Under the pieces are notes generated by a model, which did not search any database, was not told where the DNA came from, and saw only the letters and a list, made by a program, of their open reading frames with translations. Of a stretch of DNA of 64,000 bases, positions 1 through 10,918 are shown piece by piece (position 1 is the first letter of the stretch; every line of letters starts with the position of its first letter). The stretch spans positions 159,049,465 through 159,113,464 of the forward strand of contig CP136068.1 in assembly GCA_032622095.1 (NCBI GenBank), written 5' to 3'. This stretch comes from Siphonodentalium dalli (Eukaryota > Mollusca > Scaphopoda > Gadilida > Siphonodentaliidae). The position numbers and the translations under genes are program-made.

Positions 1-361
1 CTAAATTATTATGACCCAACACTATGTTACTGTCCTTTAATGTACAAATGTTAAAATGATGGCGGTATTCTTGTGATTGTGGTGATTATACAATTTTCAC
101 CTTTTTTAATCTTTGCATAGTTTCCTTCACAGCTACTATCATCTGGTCAATCTGAATAGTTAGCTTCTTCATCTAAATATTATTCCACCGCTGTGCCGCC
201 AATTATGCTACTGTTTATTTGAGTGAAATTGTTATTATTCTTATACCATACTCCATAATGCGAACCGAAGACTATACATAGCTTGCGTGAGTGTTAGTGG
301 TTTTGGGTTGACCCTCACTTCTCTTGGTATTTCCAGTAATCATTGTTAATTATTACAACAG
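1..361. other. Presumed intron upstream of the first visible exon
   Basis: AT-rich sequence with no recognisable coding segment or repeat. It ends in a good 3' splice site (a T-rich stretch, then attacaacag at 352-361) directly before the CBM14-coding exon, so it is most simply the end of an intron whose upstream exons lie outside the window. Confidence 0.5.
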
Positions 362-667
362 GTAAAATGTACATAAGTCAGTGTCCCCACGGAGAGATGT
401 ACCAGACAACATCTCAGCAATGTGGATCTGGATCGGAGCCGGTCATAGGAACACACCTGGAGCTGTGGATTAAGAATCCGTGTCCTCTGGAGCCAATGGA
501 TAACGCACAGCTGATCTATCCACACCCCGATCCGCAATTTTACATCCGCTGTGACAACTGGGCTCGTGCGTGGAAGGTCAAGTGCCCGGATGGAACAGTT
601 TGGTCGTCTGCCGGGAGGACGTGTGTTCAGCAGACGTCTGCGTATGTTCCTGTCCCAATGAGTTCAA
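362..667 (+). CDS. Exon 1 visible: end of one chitin-binding (CBM14/peritrophin-A) domain plus a second complete one
   Basis: The exon opens after attacaacag (phase 1) and closes at ttcaa/gtgagt (phase 1). The first ~20 residues (SQCPHGEMYQTTSQQCG) are the C-terminal part of a CBM14 domain whose start must lie in an upstream exon. A complete second CBM14 follows: NPCPLEPMDN, then PDPQFYIRCDNWARAW, CPDGTVWSS and a final RTCV, with the spaced cysteines and aromatic residues of peritrophin-A chitin-binding domains. The frame stays open to a TAG at 703-705, but the GTGAGT donor at 668 gives a phase match to the MAM exon, so the TAG is taken as intronic. The alternative is a separate short gene ending at 705. 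Confidence 0.85.
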
Positions 668-1305
668 GTGAGTTGAAGACCCGTCGTGTCAGAAATAATA
701 GTTAGATACGATGATAATATTGTAGTGTTCAATGGCAATATAAATATAACGCACTGTGACTTACAACCACCGTTCACTTATGCGGATACAATTAGTTCAT
801 TGTAGTGTTTAATGGCAATATAAATATAACGCACCGTGGCTTCGAATCACCCGTTCATTTATGCGGATACAATCATTTCATTGTAGTGTTTAATGGCTAT
901 ATAAATATAACGTACTTGTATTTATATTGCCGTTCTCTTATGCGAAACAATCATTTCATTGTAGTGTTTAATGGCAGTATAAATATAACGTACTTGTATT
1001 TATATTGGCGTTCTCTTATGCGGATACAATCATTTCATTGTAGTGTGTTATGGCAATATAAATATAATGCACTGTAACTTACAACCACTCGTTCTCTTAT
1101 GATACAACCATTCCACTCCCATACACAAGGAACATGGTAACATGAATTACCAATATATTATATTGTAACAAATTATTATTGGGAATAAATATTATTAAAC
1201 CAACCATTTCTGTGTAGTATTTAATGGCAATATAAATATAACGCACTGTGACTTCAAATCACCCGTTCTCTTACGCTGATACAATAAATCAATGGTAGTG
1301 TTTAA

Positions 1306-1673
1306 AGATATAATATGGACTTATTCGGGTGTGTGAAGCTGATCAGTTAGTATTCATACTATGTCAACTGGTGGAATATAGTATTCTACTAACATCACCG
1401 AACATCTCGAGCAAATCAACCGTAACACTCCATAGAAAACTTCGCCTGAACTAGCGCTCCATTGTAAATATTTACCTCTCGATTCGGGACGCAACTACAG
1501 GCGATAAACTAACGAAAACGATTTTACCATCTAGAGTCGCTACATTTAATAAATACATAAGAATGATGGTGTGTCATGTCAATTTTGATATAATATTTGT
1601 ATAAAATAAGTACTTTTAGCAAGATTATTATCCATTTCTATTTGATCACCATACCGGAGTGTTTCACATCACT
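1306..1673 (+). mobile_element. TTAA-flanked short DNA transposon, family F1
   Basis: 368-bp element flanked by TTAA at 1302-1305 and 1674-1677. The insertion lies in the TTAA of a monomer of array A (tgTTAAtggcaat resumes on the right), so excision would restore the unit. It contains cggacttattcgggtg-like and tttgatcacc-like segments shared with copies at 15918-16281 (inverted) and about 19920-20170. No transposase is present. The TTAA duplication points to piggyBac-type mobilisation. Confidence 0.82.
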
Positions 1674-3441
1674 TTAATGGCAATATAAATATGCGGATAC
1701 AATCATTTCATTGTGGTGTTTAATGGCAATATAAATATAACACACTATGACTTCGAATCACCCGTTCTCTTATGCGATACAACCATTTCTGTGTAGTGTT
1801 TAATAACAATATAAATATAACGCATGTGACTTCGAATCACCCGTTCTCTTATGAGATACAATCATTTAATTGTAGTGTTTAATGGCAATATAAATATAAT
1901 GCACTGTGACTTACAACCACCCGTTCTCTTATGCGGATACAATCATTTCATTGTAGTGTTTAATGGCAATATAAATATAACGCATGCGACTTCGAAGCAC
2001 CTGTTCACTTATGCGGATACAATCATTTCATTGTAGTGTTTAATGGATGGCAATATAAATATAACGCACTATGACTTACAACCACCCGTTCTCTTATGCG
2101 ATACAACCATTTCATTGTAGTGTTTAATGGCAATATAAATATAACGTACTGTGACTTACAACCACCCGTTCTCTTATGCGATACAACCATTTCATTTTAG
2201 TGTTTAATGGCAATATAAATATAACGCACTATGACTTACAACCACCCGTTCTCTTATGCGATACAACCATTTCATTGTAGTGTTTAATGGCAATATAAAT
2301 ATAACGTACTGTGACTTACAACCACCCGTTCTCCTATGTGAATACAATCATTTAATTGTAGTGTTTAATGGCAATATAAATATAACATACTGTGATTTAC
2401 AACCACCCGTTCAATTATGCGATACAATAATTTAATTGTAGTGATAAATGACAATATAAATATAACGCACTGTGACTTCAAATCACCCGTTCATTTATGC
2501 GGGTACAATCATTTCATTGTAGTGTTTAATGGCAATATAAATATAACGCACTGTGACTTACAACCACCCGTTCTCTTATGAGATACAATACTTTCATTGT
2601 AGTGTTTAATGGCAATATAAATATAACGTACTGTGACTTACAACCACCCGTTCTCTTATGAGATACAATACTTTCATTGGAGTGTTTAATGGCAATATAA
2701 ATATAACACACTATGACTTCGAATCACCCGTTCTCTTATGCGATACAACCATTTCTGTGTAGTGTTTAATAACAATATAAATATAACGCATGTGACTTCG
2801 AATCACCCGTTCACTTATGTGAATACAATCATTTAATTGTAGTGTTTAATGGCAATATAAATATAACGCACTGTGACTTACAACCACCCGTTCTCTTATG
2901 AGATACAATACTTTCATTGTAGTGTTTAATGGCAATATAAATATAACACACTATGACTTCGAATCACCCGTTCTCTTATGCGATACAACCATTTCTGTGT
3001 AGTGTTTAATAACAATATAAATATAACGCATGTGACTTCGAATCACCCGTTCACTTATGTGAATACAATCATTTAATTGTAGTGTTTAATGGCAATATCA
3101 ATATAACGTACTGTGACTTACAACCACCCGTTCTCCTATGTGAATACAATCATTTAATTGTAGTGTTTAATGGCAATATAAATATAACATACTGTGATTT
3201 ACAACCACCCGTTCAATTATGCGATACAATAATTTAATTGTAGTGATAAATGACAATATAAATATAACGCATGTGACTTCGAATCACCTGTTCCCTTGTG
3301 CGGGTACAATCATTTAATTGTAGTGTTTAATTGCAATATAAATATAACGTACTGTGACTTACAACCACCCGTTCTCTTATGCGATACAATCATTTCATTG
3401 TAGTATTTAATGGCAATATAAATATAACGTACTGTGACTTA

Positions 3442-4802
3442 GGGCGCGTACACATGAAGCTGCAAGAAAATATCTGCAAGAAAATATCAGGTACAATTGT
3501 ACTCTGATATTTTCTTGCTGAAAAGATTACGCCCGTGAGAAAGCGGCGGGTTAGTTGACGTTGATTGAGCTCAATGTGACTAGTGTTAGTCGTGTTTGTT
3601 GAAGTGAATTACTGCGGACAAACAACCTATAGTCCATATCGAATATTCATAGAGCTATAAAGTGTTATGGAAAATTTAAAATGCCACCTATTTTAACGAG
3701 AAAGGAACGCGCCCTCTATGCATACAGTCCAAATTAAAGTAAAACAACTAAATCAAGGCATGTGAGGTACCAAATTATAAAGCATCCCCATATACGCAGA
3801 AGGTTTCCGTTCGGGGGTGTCCACCTTGGGAAATTCTAACTGCACCCCCCTTAAATCAGAATCAGACCAAACACAAGTTTTCCATAATTCCATTTGCACC
3901 CCCTTGCACCTCAGTGCTCTTAGGCCTAATATTAGACCATGGTTCGGCCCGGTGTGCGAAAATTTTGTAATCTGAACAAGAAAATCGCAAAATCCTACCA
4001 TCTAGACTAACCTCAATCATTCCTAGAGTTGGAAATTTCAAACCTGACACCCCACTTAGGTTGGAAAATTTACATCTGATGACAATTCCAATGGCAATGT
4101 TGACCAAATGTATGACAATATTGTTTTTTTTAAATTAACTAGCAGTTTTTGACTTTTGACTGGCCACGGGGGAGGGACCAGGACACAAGCTTTCAAAGTG
4201 TTGGAAATTTCCAACCTATCACCCCACTGAGGTTGGACAGTTTCCAACTGATGCCCATTTCAGACCAAAATTTTTACCGAAAATATGCAAATATTGGTCC
4301 AAAAACAATTAATTCCCCCAAGAAATGTTTTGAAAATCAAACTACAAGAACATTTTCAACCTATTGTTGGTGTGAAATTTCCAACTAATGTTTTGGCAGG
4401 TATGAAATGTCCAACTGTTGAAAATATTGACCAAAGTTGGGGGTGAGACACACCCCAAGCCCCCCCCTGTCGCCACGTCTCTGTACACACGTATATACAT
4501 GTATATATAATACATCAGCAGTTCTGACAACCAATGTAAAATGGAAATACGTAGTATGTTGAAACAGACGATATTATTGATGGATCATAACTCGAGTGCT
4601 TGAATTGTTACGATCATATCCCTGCGAGATTAGTTAACGGATACCGATGGCCACATATCAAGGTGAACACATATCACCAATTGGCGATAAAATATCAGCG
4701 CGCTGCCTTCGTAGGATATTTTCCGGTATTATTTATTTCATTGGTCAAGTAAGTCACATGGGGCATACCTGATATTTTCTTGCTGGTCATGTGTACGCGC
4801 CC
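3442..4802. mobile_element. Harbinger-like non-autonomous DNA transposon in array A
   Basis: 1361-bp element with about 30-bp imperfect terminal inverted repeats starting GGGCGCGTACACATGA and ending in the complement, followed internally by gcaagaaaatatc motifs. It is flanked by TTA at 3439-3441 and 4803-4805. Removing it restores the monomer text gtgacttacaacc. A 3-bp TTA duplication matches the TWA target of PIF/Harbinger elements. No transposase ORF is seen. Inside are two related stretches (about 4015-4075 and 4195-4255) beginning gttggaaattt and containing caccccactnaggttgga; a relative in inverse orientation lies at about 18370-18560. Confidence 0.82.
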
Positions 4803-5170
4803 TTACAACCACCCGTTCACTTATGCGGATACAGTCATTTCATTGTAGTGTATAATGACAATATACATATAATGCACTATGACTTCGAATCACCCGTTCT
4901 CTTATGCGATACAACCATTTCTGTGTAGTGTTAAATGACAAAATAAATATAACGTACTGTGACTTCGAATCACCCGTTCTCTTATGCGGATACAATCATT
5001 TAATTGTAGTGTTTAATGGCAATATAAATATAACGTACTGTGACTTACAACCACCCGTTCAATTATGCGATACAATAGTTTAATTGTAGTGTTAAATGAC
5101 AATATAAAAATAATGCACTGTGACTTCGAATCATCCGTTCTCTTATGTGAATACAATCATTTCATTGTAG

Positions 5171-5338
5171 TGTATAATGGAAATATAAATATAACGCACT
5201 GTGACTTCGAAGCACCTGTTCACTTATGCGGTTATACACAGGATCAGACTGATACGGGCGAGTGGTGGATCGGATCGGGATCTGAAGACGGCTCGCACAC
5301 GGGACCGTCTCAGGACCACACCTTCCTCACGCAAAACG
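5171..5338 (+). CDS. Exon 2: start of the MAM domain
   Basis: Exon between ttcattgtag and the donor at 5339 (aaaacg/gtgagt), phase 1 at both ends. It reads NINITHCDFEAPVHLCGYTQ, then DQTDTGEWWIGSGSEDGS and HTGPSQDHTFLTQN. The first two of the four conserved MAM cysteines (CDFE...LCGYTQ), the acidic/tryptophan stretch and the GPSQDHT signature are all present. The split codon from exon 1 (a + tg) gives Met. The upstream border is the last monomer of array A. An equivalent acceptor exactly 81 nt upstream (5089/5090) would add 27 in-frame residues, so the start is the least certain border of the gene. Confidence 0.85.
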
Positions 5339-6235
5339 GTGAGTCTCAAACTGGTTCCGGTCAGGGCCAAACCTTCCCCACAGAATACATTGTGTCTCAA
5401 ACTGTTGTCGATAAAACATGGACACGGCATCCTCGTGCAAAACGGTGAGGCTCAATCTGTTGTTGATTCATCAGGGTCACGCTTTCCTCTTTTAAAACGA
5501 TTTGAGTCTCAAATATATTTATGTCAATCAGGGCCATGCCTTCCTCTCACAAAATGGTGAGTTTCATACTGATGTCGACCAATCAGGGCCACGCCTTCCT
5601 CTCGCAAAATTGTGAGTTTCATACTGATGTCGACCAATCAGGGCCACGCCTTCCTCTCGCAAAATTGTGAGTTTCATACTGATGTCGACCAATCAGGGCC
5701 ACGCCTTCCTCTCGCAAAATTGTGAGTTTCATACTGATGTCGACCAATCAGGGCCACGCCTTCCTCTCGCAAAATTGTGAGTCTCATACTGATGTCGATC
5801 AATCAGGGCCACGCCTTCCTCTCGTAAAATGGTGAGTTTCATACTGATGTCGATCAATCAGGGCCACGCCTTCCTCTCGCAAAATTGTGAGTTTCATACT
5901 GATGTCGATCAATCAGGGCCACGCCTTCCTCTCGCAAAATTGTGAGTCTCATACTGATGTCGATCAATCAGGGCCACGCCTTCCTCTCGTAAAATGGTGA
6001 GTCTCATACTGATGTCGATCAATTAGGGCCACGCTTTCCTCATTTAAAACGATGCGCGTGAGTCTCAAATATGTTTCTATCAATCAGGGCCATGCCTTCC
6101 TCTCGTAAAATGGTGAGTATCAAACTGTTGTCGATTCATCTTTCCTCGTTTAAAATAATGCGCGTGAGTCTCAGACATGTTTCTATCAATCAGGACCACG
6201 CCTTCCTCTCGCAAAACGATGGGTGTTAAACTGGT
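5339..6235 (+). repeat. Array B: 55-bp minisatellite derived from exon 2 end plus its 5' splice site
   Basis: Starts at the exon 2 donor and runs as degenerate, then near-perfect 55-bp units (aatcagggccacgccttcct ... cgcaaaat, then gtgagtttcatactg). The exon 2 end reads tcaggaccacaccttcct ... cgcaaaacg/gtgagtctcaaactg. About four in five positions match across the exon-intron junction, so each unit carries a copy of the last ~10 codons and a GTGAGT donor. About 16 units; the middle ones (5570-6000) are the most homogeneous. Confidence 0.9.
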
Positions 6236-6768
6236 CCTACCATGGTCACACATTCCTCATTCAAAAGAGCAACTCATTGACGAATAGTTCCGTCAAGTTT
6301 GTCCACCAGGCAGAACCATTGGGTTATTCCGTAATACAATTTGGCCCTTCGTTTTTTTGTGTGTGATACCCATAATATATGAGCAGGGGGATGCTCGTTC
6401 CCCGGTCCCACAGTAGAGGCACTCCTGTATTGGACTCCGGTAGTGGAAACTTCACTAATGGTGTCCAGAGCCGTCTACCTTGCGGCAGCTTACAAAATTC
6501 AGGATAAGAGTAACAAAAGCATAGAATATAACAGTCTAGACTACCTTGGATTAACCTCCCTTTATCATATTCCCGTTTAAAAAGCAACTGATAAATTAAC
6601 CGCTCTTTATTAAGCGCATGGCATATTCGCCCAAAACTAATAAACAAGGTGTCATAACTCATGTGAGAAATTGTCTGGCGGATTCCAAATTCGAACTTGA
6701 ACCGTACCCGTACCCTAGATATCCTTATAGAATACCCGTTGATTTGATCCTTTCCCAATAATCAGTTG
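6236..6768. other. Intron 2 segment, unrecognised
   Basis: No known element recognised. A 144-codon open frame on the minus strand (6324-6758) has no recognisable domain and lies inside an intron of the plus-strand gene. It could be part of an undescribed dispersed repeat. Confidence 0.3.
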
Positions 6769-7309
6769 CACTGAAAAAAAAAACTTAGTCATAGCCTTAG
6801 TCAACCCGTAACTTAGTTATTTTTGACTAACTTAGCCAAAAGTAACTAAGTGTTACCTTAGTCACATCTTACTAATTCTTAGTTACTAAGGTTGACATTT
6901 TCGTGATTCAGTCATGCCGGCAAAACTCAATAGTATACTTATCGGCGACATATTATACACGGCAATGACACCATACAGTATAACTGAATCTTAATCTGCT
7001 CCATACAGTATAACTGCTTTTTTCAATGTTTTGCACAAGTGAACGCAAACCGCCAATTGGCTTTAACCAAGAGTGCATCAGATAATGAAAAATTGCTTCG
7101 ATGGATAGGATATGTTTGACTAACTTAGCCAAAAGTAACTAAGTTTGACCTTAGTCACATATTACTAATACTTAGTTACTTAGGTTAATATTTTCGTCAA
7201 AAAAAAAAATTAGTCATAGCCTTAGTCAACCCGTAACTCAGTTATTTTTGACTAACTTAGCCAAAAGTAACATAATGACTAAGGCTATGACTAAGTTTTT
7301 TTTTCAGTG
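6769..7309. mobile_element. CTTAGTC inverted-repeat element, copy 1
   Basis: About 541 bp bounded by CACTGAAAAAAAAAA + CTTAGTCATAGCC and its complement (ggctatgactaag ... tttcagtg). The block gactaacttagccaaaag ... cttagttact occurs at both ~6823-6890 and ~7118-7183, a direct internal duplication. No transposase and no clear target-site duplication. It shares ends with the foldback at 8708-9000, so both belong to one family. Confidence 0.7.
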
Positions 7310-8707
7310 TACATTTTATATGCATGTACAACTACAAGAGAGGATATACGTGTACTAGTACTGCACTGTGCGCAGCAGTGTAACTCACACGCTTCAATGT
7401 CAACAAATAGACAACAAACAATGTATATTATATAATATCGCATTCATTCTGTGTTAATCGGGTCGGTACGTATATGGCGAGTACGTAATTTTAACTCAAA
7501 TTATTGTTTCTCCATTTTGTGGCCGACATTTTAATCACTAAAATCAGAGTGATTTAGACGTGATATTGGCGTCGAACGAACTAAAAGAGACGACATATTA
7601 CATAAATAACAACCATGGCGTATTTAGAGAGCTAATAAAATCAGGATAAAAGAGAAGTTATGAAAATAATCTGCGAAACCGTTCATCGTGTATTGTTGAA
7701 CTAATTATTCAGACTCAGTCAGAGCTCTGTTTTCATTCAACAAGTGGACAATTTGTCAATAATGGTTTGATTCTTTATTCTACATGTGAAAGAACAGCGC
7801 CTGAAATATTTGCTGCCAAAATTAGATGTGTGACTGATGACTTCTTCAAGGTTACATGTACACAGTACAGTACATACGGTGTGGTGAACGTTTTTCGCAA
7901 TGGCATTGTGGACGAGCACCCTAAGGCCTAACTTGAACTTGATGTGCATTCCGGCTTGGTGGTCGAGGCTGTTACCTGTTCGATTGCGGACAGTTGTTAA
8001 AGACGGTCTGATTTCGGTTCCTTCGATAACCGGACAAGTTTATATTCTGCGAAAAAAAGGCTTATTAATCATTGACAATTTCCACTAAATTCATCGAGAG
8101 CAGAGATGCATGCCAATTAATCGATGAATCATGATATGATCCTTTCAATCGAATCAATGGTCTGACAATGTCGTCTGATGTCAAGCAATAGTGACAATAA
8201 TATCAACGACTCAACGAGCAGCTACATGTGTATTAATATTATAATGTTGAAAATGCAGTTCATGACAGTACTTGTTCAGAATCTAATTCTTTCAGAGCAC
8301 ATCAATATGATCGACATGCATGTACAAGTTCTACAAGAGAGGACATACGTGTACTAGTATTGTAGTGTGCGCACCAGTGTAACTCACACGAGGTTCAATG
8401 TCAACAAATAGACAAACAACAATGAAACCGATGCTGTGTCGTGATGGATGATCACATTGTTTTAATAGTTAATAAAATTTATTTTTATACCTGTAAGTCA
8501 TTATTTTCAGTTATTTTAATCTGCAGTTGCGATGTTCAGCTGAGATTGCAGGGCTATGATACCCCCAATAATTAGGTCCAATTAAATGTACTAATGTATA
8601 CAGTGATGACATAGTCAAGCCGTAGTTATTTCTGACTAAGGCCTTAGTTATTTCTGACTAAGGCCTTAGTCATTTCTGACTAAGGCCTTATATTATATGT
8701 TATATCT
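7310..8707. repeat. Intron 2 segment with a ~100-bp duplicated block and loose CTTAGTC runs
   Basis: Two copies of one ~100-bp block (tgcatgtacaa ... agagga.atacgtgtactagta ... ttcaatgtcaacaaatagac) lie at about 7321-7425 and 8317-8425, about 1 kb apart. Just before the foldback, gccttagttatttctgacta is repeated three times (about 8625-8690). No exon is recognised. Confidence 0.5.
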
Positions 8708-9000
8708 ACACTGAAAAAAAAACTTAGTCAAAAGTAACTAAGTTACCTTAGTCAGAACCCCCGTCTCAAAACTAACTAGCTTAGCTTAGTCAGAAATGAC
8801 TAAGGTTGCCCTTAGTCATTTCTGACTAAGGTCTGACTAAGATTGCCCTTAGTCATTTCTGACTAAGGCCGTAGACCTTAGTCAGAAATGACTAAGGGCA
8901 ACCTTAGTCATTTCTGACTAAGCTAAGCTAGTTAGTTTTGAGACGGGGGTTCTGACTAAGGTAACTTAGTTACTTTTAACTAAGTTTTTTTTTTCAGTGT
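8708..9000. mobile_element. CTTAGTC foldback element, near-perfect long hairpin
   Basis: 293-bp inverted repeat with arms of about 130 bp that match almost base for base. Both arms read from ACACTGAAAAAAAAA through CCCCGTCTCAAAACTAACTA to the centre (~8840-8875). The centre is made of cttagtcatttctgactaag palindromes. There is no coding capacity and no evident target-site duplication. It is the most intact member of the family also seen at 6769-7309. Confidence 0.8.
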
Positions 9001-9411
9001 GGTTTCAATTTTATTCTCGAAAGAATTCTCTGTCAGGGTTCAAGTTGAAAAGAATAAACCAAAGTTTACTCTCATCTTAATATAGAATAACACGTCACCG
9101 CTGACCTGATCTGGATATGGAACCAACTGGTAAGTGTATTTGATAATGAGATAATGGGTCATCATGCATTATATTCGCAGTTGATACATGGCAAACTTAT
9201 AAATGTCTCTAGGACCATGATTATCACGAAGATTGAGCAAAAGTGAGATCTTAGATAATGTTGCACGTGAAACAATTGTCATTTATACTCTTACAGTTTT
9301 ATAAGCAATCATCGCCAATGGCATGGTGAGTCGGTGATTAAAATAATTACTTGTAAATATGTGTTCCAATGCTTTGATCATTCTATTTTGACTCTCTTGT
9401 GGCATTTGTAG
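9001..9411. other. Intron 2 segment, nothing recognised
   Basis: AT-rich sequence without a recognisable repeat or coding segment. Confidence 0.4.
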
Positions 9412-9415
9412 TTAA

Positions 9416-9935
9416 AGATACGGGTGGTTTTGGCGGTTAGTATGCTGTTAAAATATTTACCTGCGTCAAAAACCGCCATAAACAGAAAGAATAGTAAAAT
9501 ATAGACAGGATTTGTTCTTACAACAATCAGAAATATGGCATAAACAGTATGTTATTGTCAATGTTTTCACATTTGTTATGTAAACAAAAGCAAAAAAAGT
9601 TACGTTACCGGGCTTTTGTTTAGATCCGGATATGGTAAACATAAAGAGCGTTATTTGGTACTGTTTCCCTGATATGGAAATGATCTAGAGCGTTTATATC
9701 ATTTGTGTGTTATTAACCAATATAATTGCGCCGTGTTATGTAAACAGAAGCACAACTTCTGTAACACGAGCAGGCTCTTGTTTGCGTACACCATCGTACG
9801 TCTTGACGACAATACACTATTTACGCACTGATTATGTTTGGCATATGAACATATATATATATTTTTCAATATTCCTTCTGTTGGTGGCGATTTGAACAAA
9901 TGTGAATATTTCTGTAACGAACGCCGCTCGTGCCT
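9416..9935. mobile_element. TTAA-flanked element, family F3, diverged copy
   Basis: TTAA at 9412-9415 and 9936-9939. Near the left end it has gctgttaaaatatttacc and cgccataaacagaaagaata, with degenerate complements near the right end (ending cgtgcct). It is closely related to the cleaner copy at 46614-46957. It abuts the next element, sharing the TTAA at 9936-9939. Confidence 0.65.
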
Positions 9936-9939
9936 TTAA

Positions 9940-10470
9940 AGATGGATTATCTCTTTAAATAAAAAAATTCAAATAGTTGCGCGGGTATAATATAATAAAT
10001 ATGAACTGAAGACCCCTGTCCGGAAAGGCTTCTATCTATTAATATTGATCTTATTTCGAATATTTTATTATGATTAATTGGGACACTTTATTGGTCTATT
10101 TTTAGTACAGACCATTCGGACGATACCATATAGCGATAGAGAGCATTGTGCTGTTCCTATAGATACGTACCGAACGTCAAATGTCCCAGATTGATTGATT
10201 GTATTGTTTTATTCCATAGTAATAAGCGACAATGAGTCTAATTAACGTTTATTTGTGACAAAATTACACAATAAAATTGCTACGTCTATGTTAACAGTAA
10301 CCACTATTGTTCGTTAGCTGAACAAAGACACCTTTTTAGACCAGACTATATTCGAAATAAAATAAATATTAATCGATAGAAGCATTTCCGGACAGGAGTC
10401 TTCGATTCATACCTAATAGTTTATACCCCGATAACTATACAATAGATGTTTACAACGAGATAATCCGCCT
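9940..10470. mobile_element. TTAA-flanked element, family F4
   Basis: 531 bp with ~100-bp imperfect terminal inverted repeats. The left end reads AGATGGATTATCTC ... tgtccggaaaggcttctat; the right end is the complement of AGGCGGATTATCTC ... tgtccggaaatgcttctat. It is flanked by TTAA at 9936-9939 and 10471-10474. No transposase. Confidence 0.75.
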
Positions 10471-10678
10471 TTAACTGTGTTAGGTAACAATGGTTGCACC
10501 ATGGAACATCTTGTTATTGGAGAATTACTGAAAAATTCAAATGACAACAGAGTGTTTTAATTTTTCTCACATTCTTCGCGATAATAATGGTTCTACGGAC
10601 ATTTTGATTTTTAACATATACCAAGTGTGAATGACTAGCTCTTCGGCTCTCACAATGTATTTATTTTAATTTCGCTAG

Positions 10679-10845
10679 GACACTATGGATACATCAGTTC
10701 ATTCAACCTCGCACAACCAGACAGCCATGATGCCAGTGTCGCCAGGTTGATCTCGTCGGAATTCGACAATGGGAGAGGCTATTGCATACGTTTTTCATAC
10801 AATATGTATGGCAAAGATATTCGGTCGTTGCGAGTTTACATATCA
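10679..10845 (+). CDS. Exon 3: central MAM domain
   Basis: Acceptor ttaatttcgctag, donor atatca/gtaagt. It enters with two nt completing a split Gly and leaves in phase 0. It reads HYGYISSFNLAQPDS, then ASVARLISSEFDNGRGYC and IRFSYNMYGKDIRSLRVYIS. This is the MAM core with the third conserved cysteine and the characteristic aromatic, MYG and L-V-Y pattern. It joins exon 2 as LTQN-G-HYGYI, matching the family's usual ...GHYLY... continuation. There is no in-frame Met at its start, so a Met-to-stop ORF scan would miss it. Confidence 0.9.
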
Positions 10846-10918
10846 GTAAGTCACATCGAACAAGCGTAAATAATGCCTAAACAAGAAATATATATATATA
10901 TGCATAGGTATACATATA

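Larger units (their letters stand above)
726..5170 (+). repeat. Array A: 81-bp minisatellite derived from intron end plus MAM exon start
   Basis: About 30 copies of a 79-81 bp unit (tgtttaatggcaatataa ... tcatttcattgtag), interrupted by a TTAA element (1306-1673), an unrelated ~100-bp AT-rich stretch (~1100-1200) and a Harbinger-like element (3442-4802). Each unit carries a potential 3' splice site (ttcattgtag) followed by codons reading NGNINITHCDFESPVLLCGY. The last unit runs straight into the real MAM exon, where the same codons start the MAM domain. Two subtypes alternate (gacttcgaatcaccc and gacttacaaccaccc), and a three-unit higher-order repeat of about 240 bp is visible between 2590 and 3070. 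The array starts only 58 nt after the exon 1 donor. Confidence 0.93.

Noticed and set aside
343-705. CBM14 ORF as a complete 120-aa gene ending at the TAG
   Set aside because: The frame starts without a Met at a splice acceptor, has half a CBM14 domain at its beginning, and a GTGAGT donor at 668 joins in phase to the MAM exon.
805-2036. Plus-strand ORFs of 61-90 aa in array A as genes
   Set aside because: They are read-through of satellite units; interesting only as potential exonised sequence.
6324-6758. 144-aa minus-strand ORF
   Set aside because: No recognisable domain, intronic, no start context or splice evidence.
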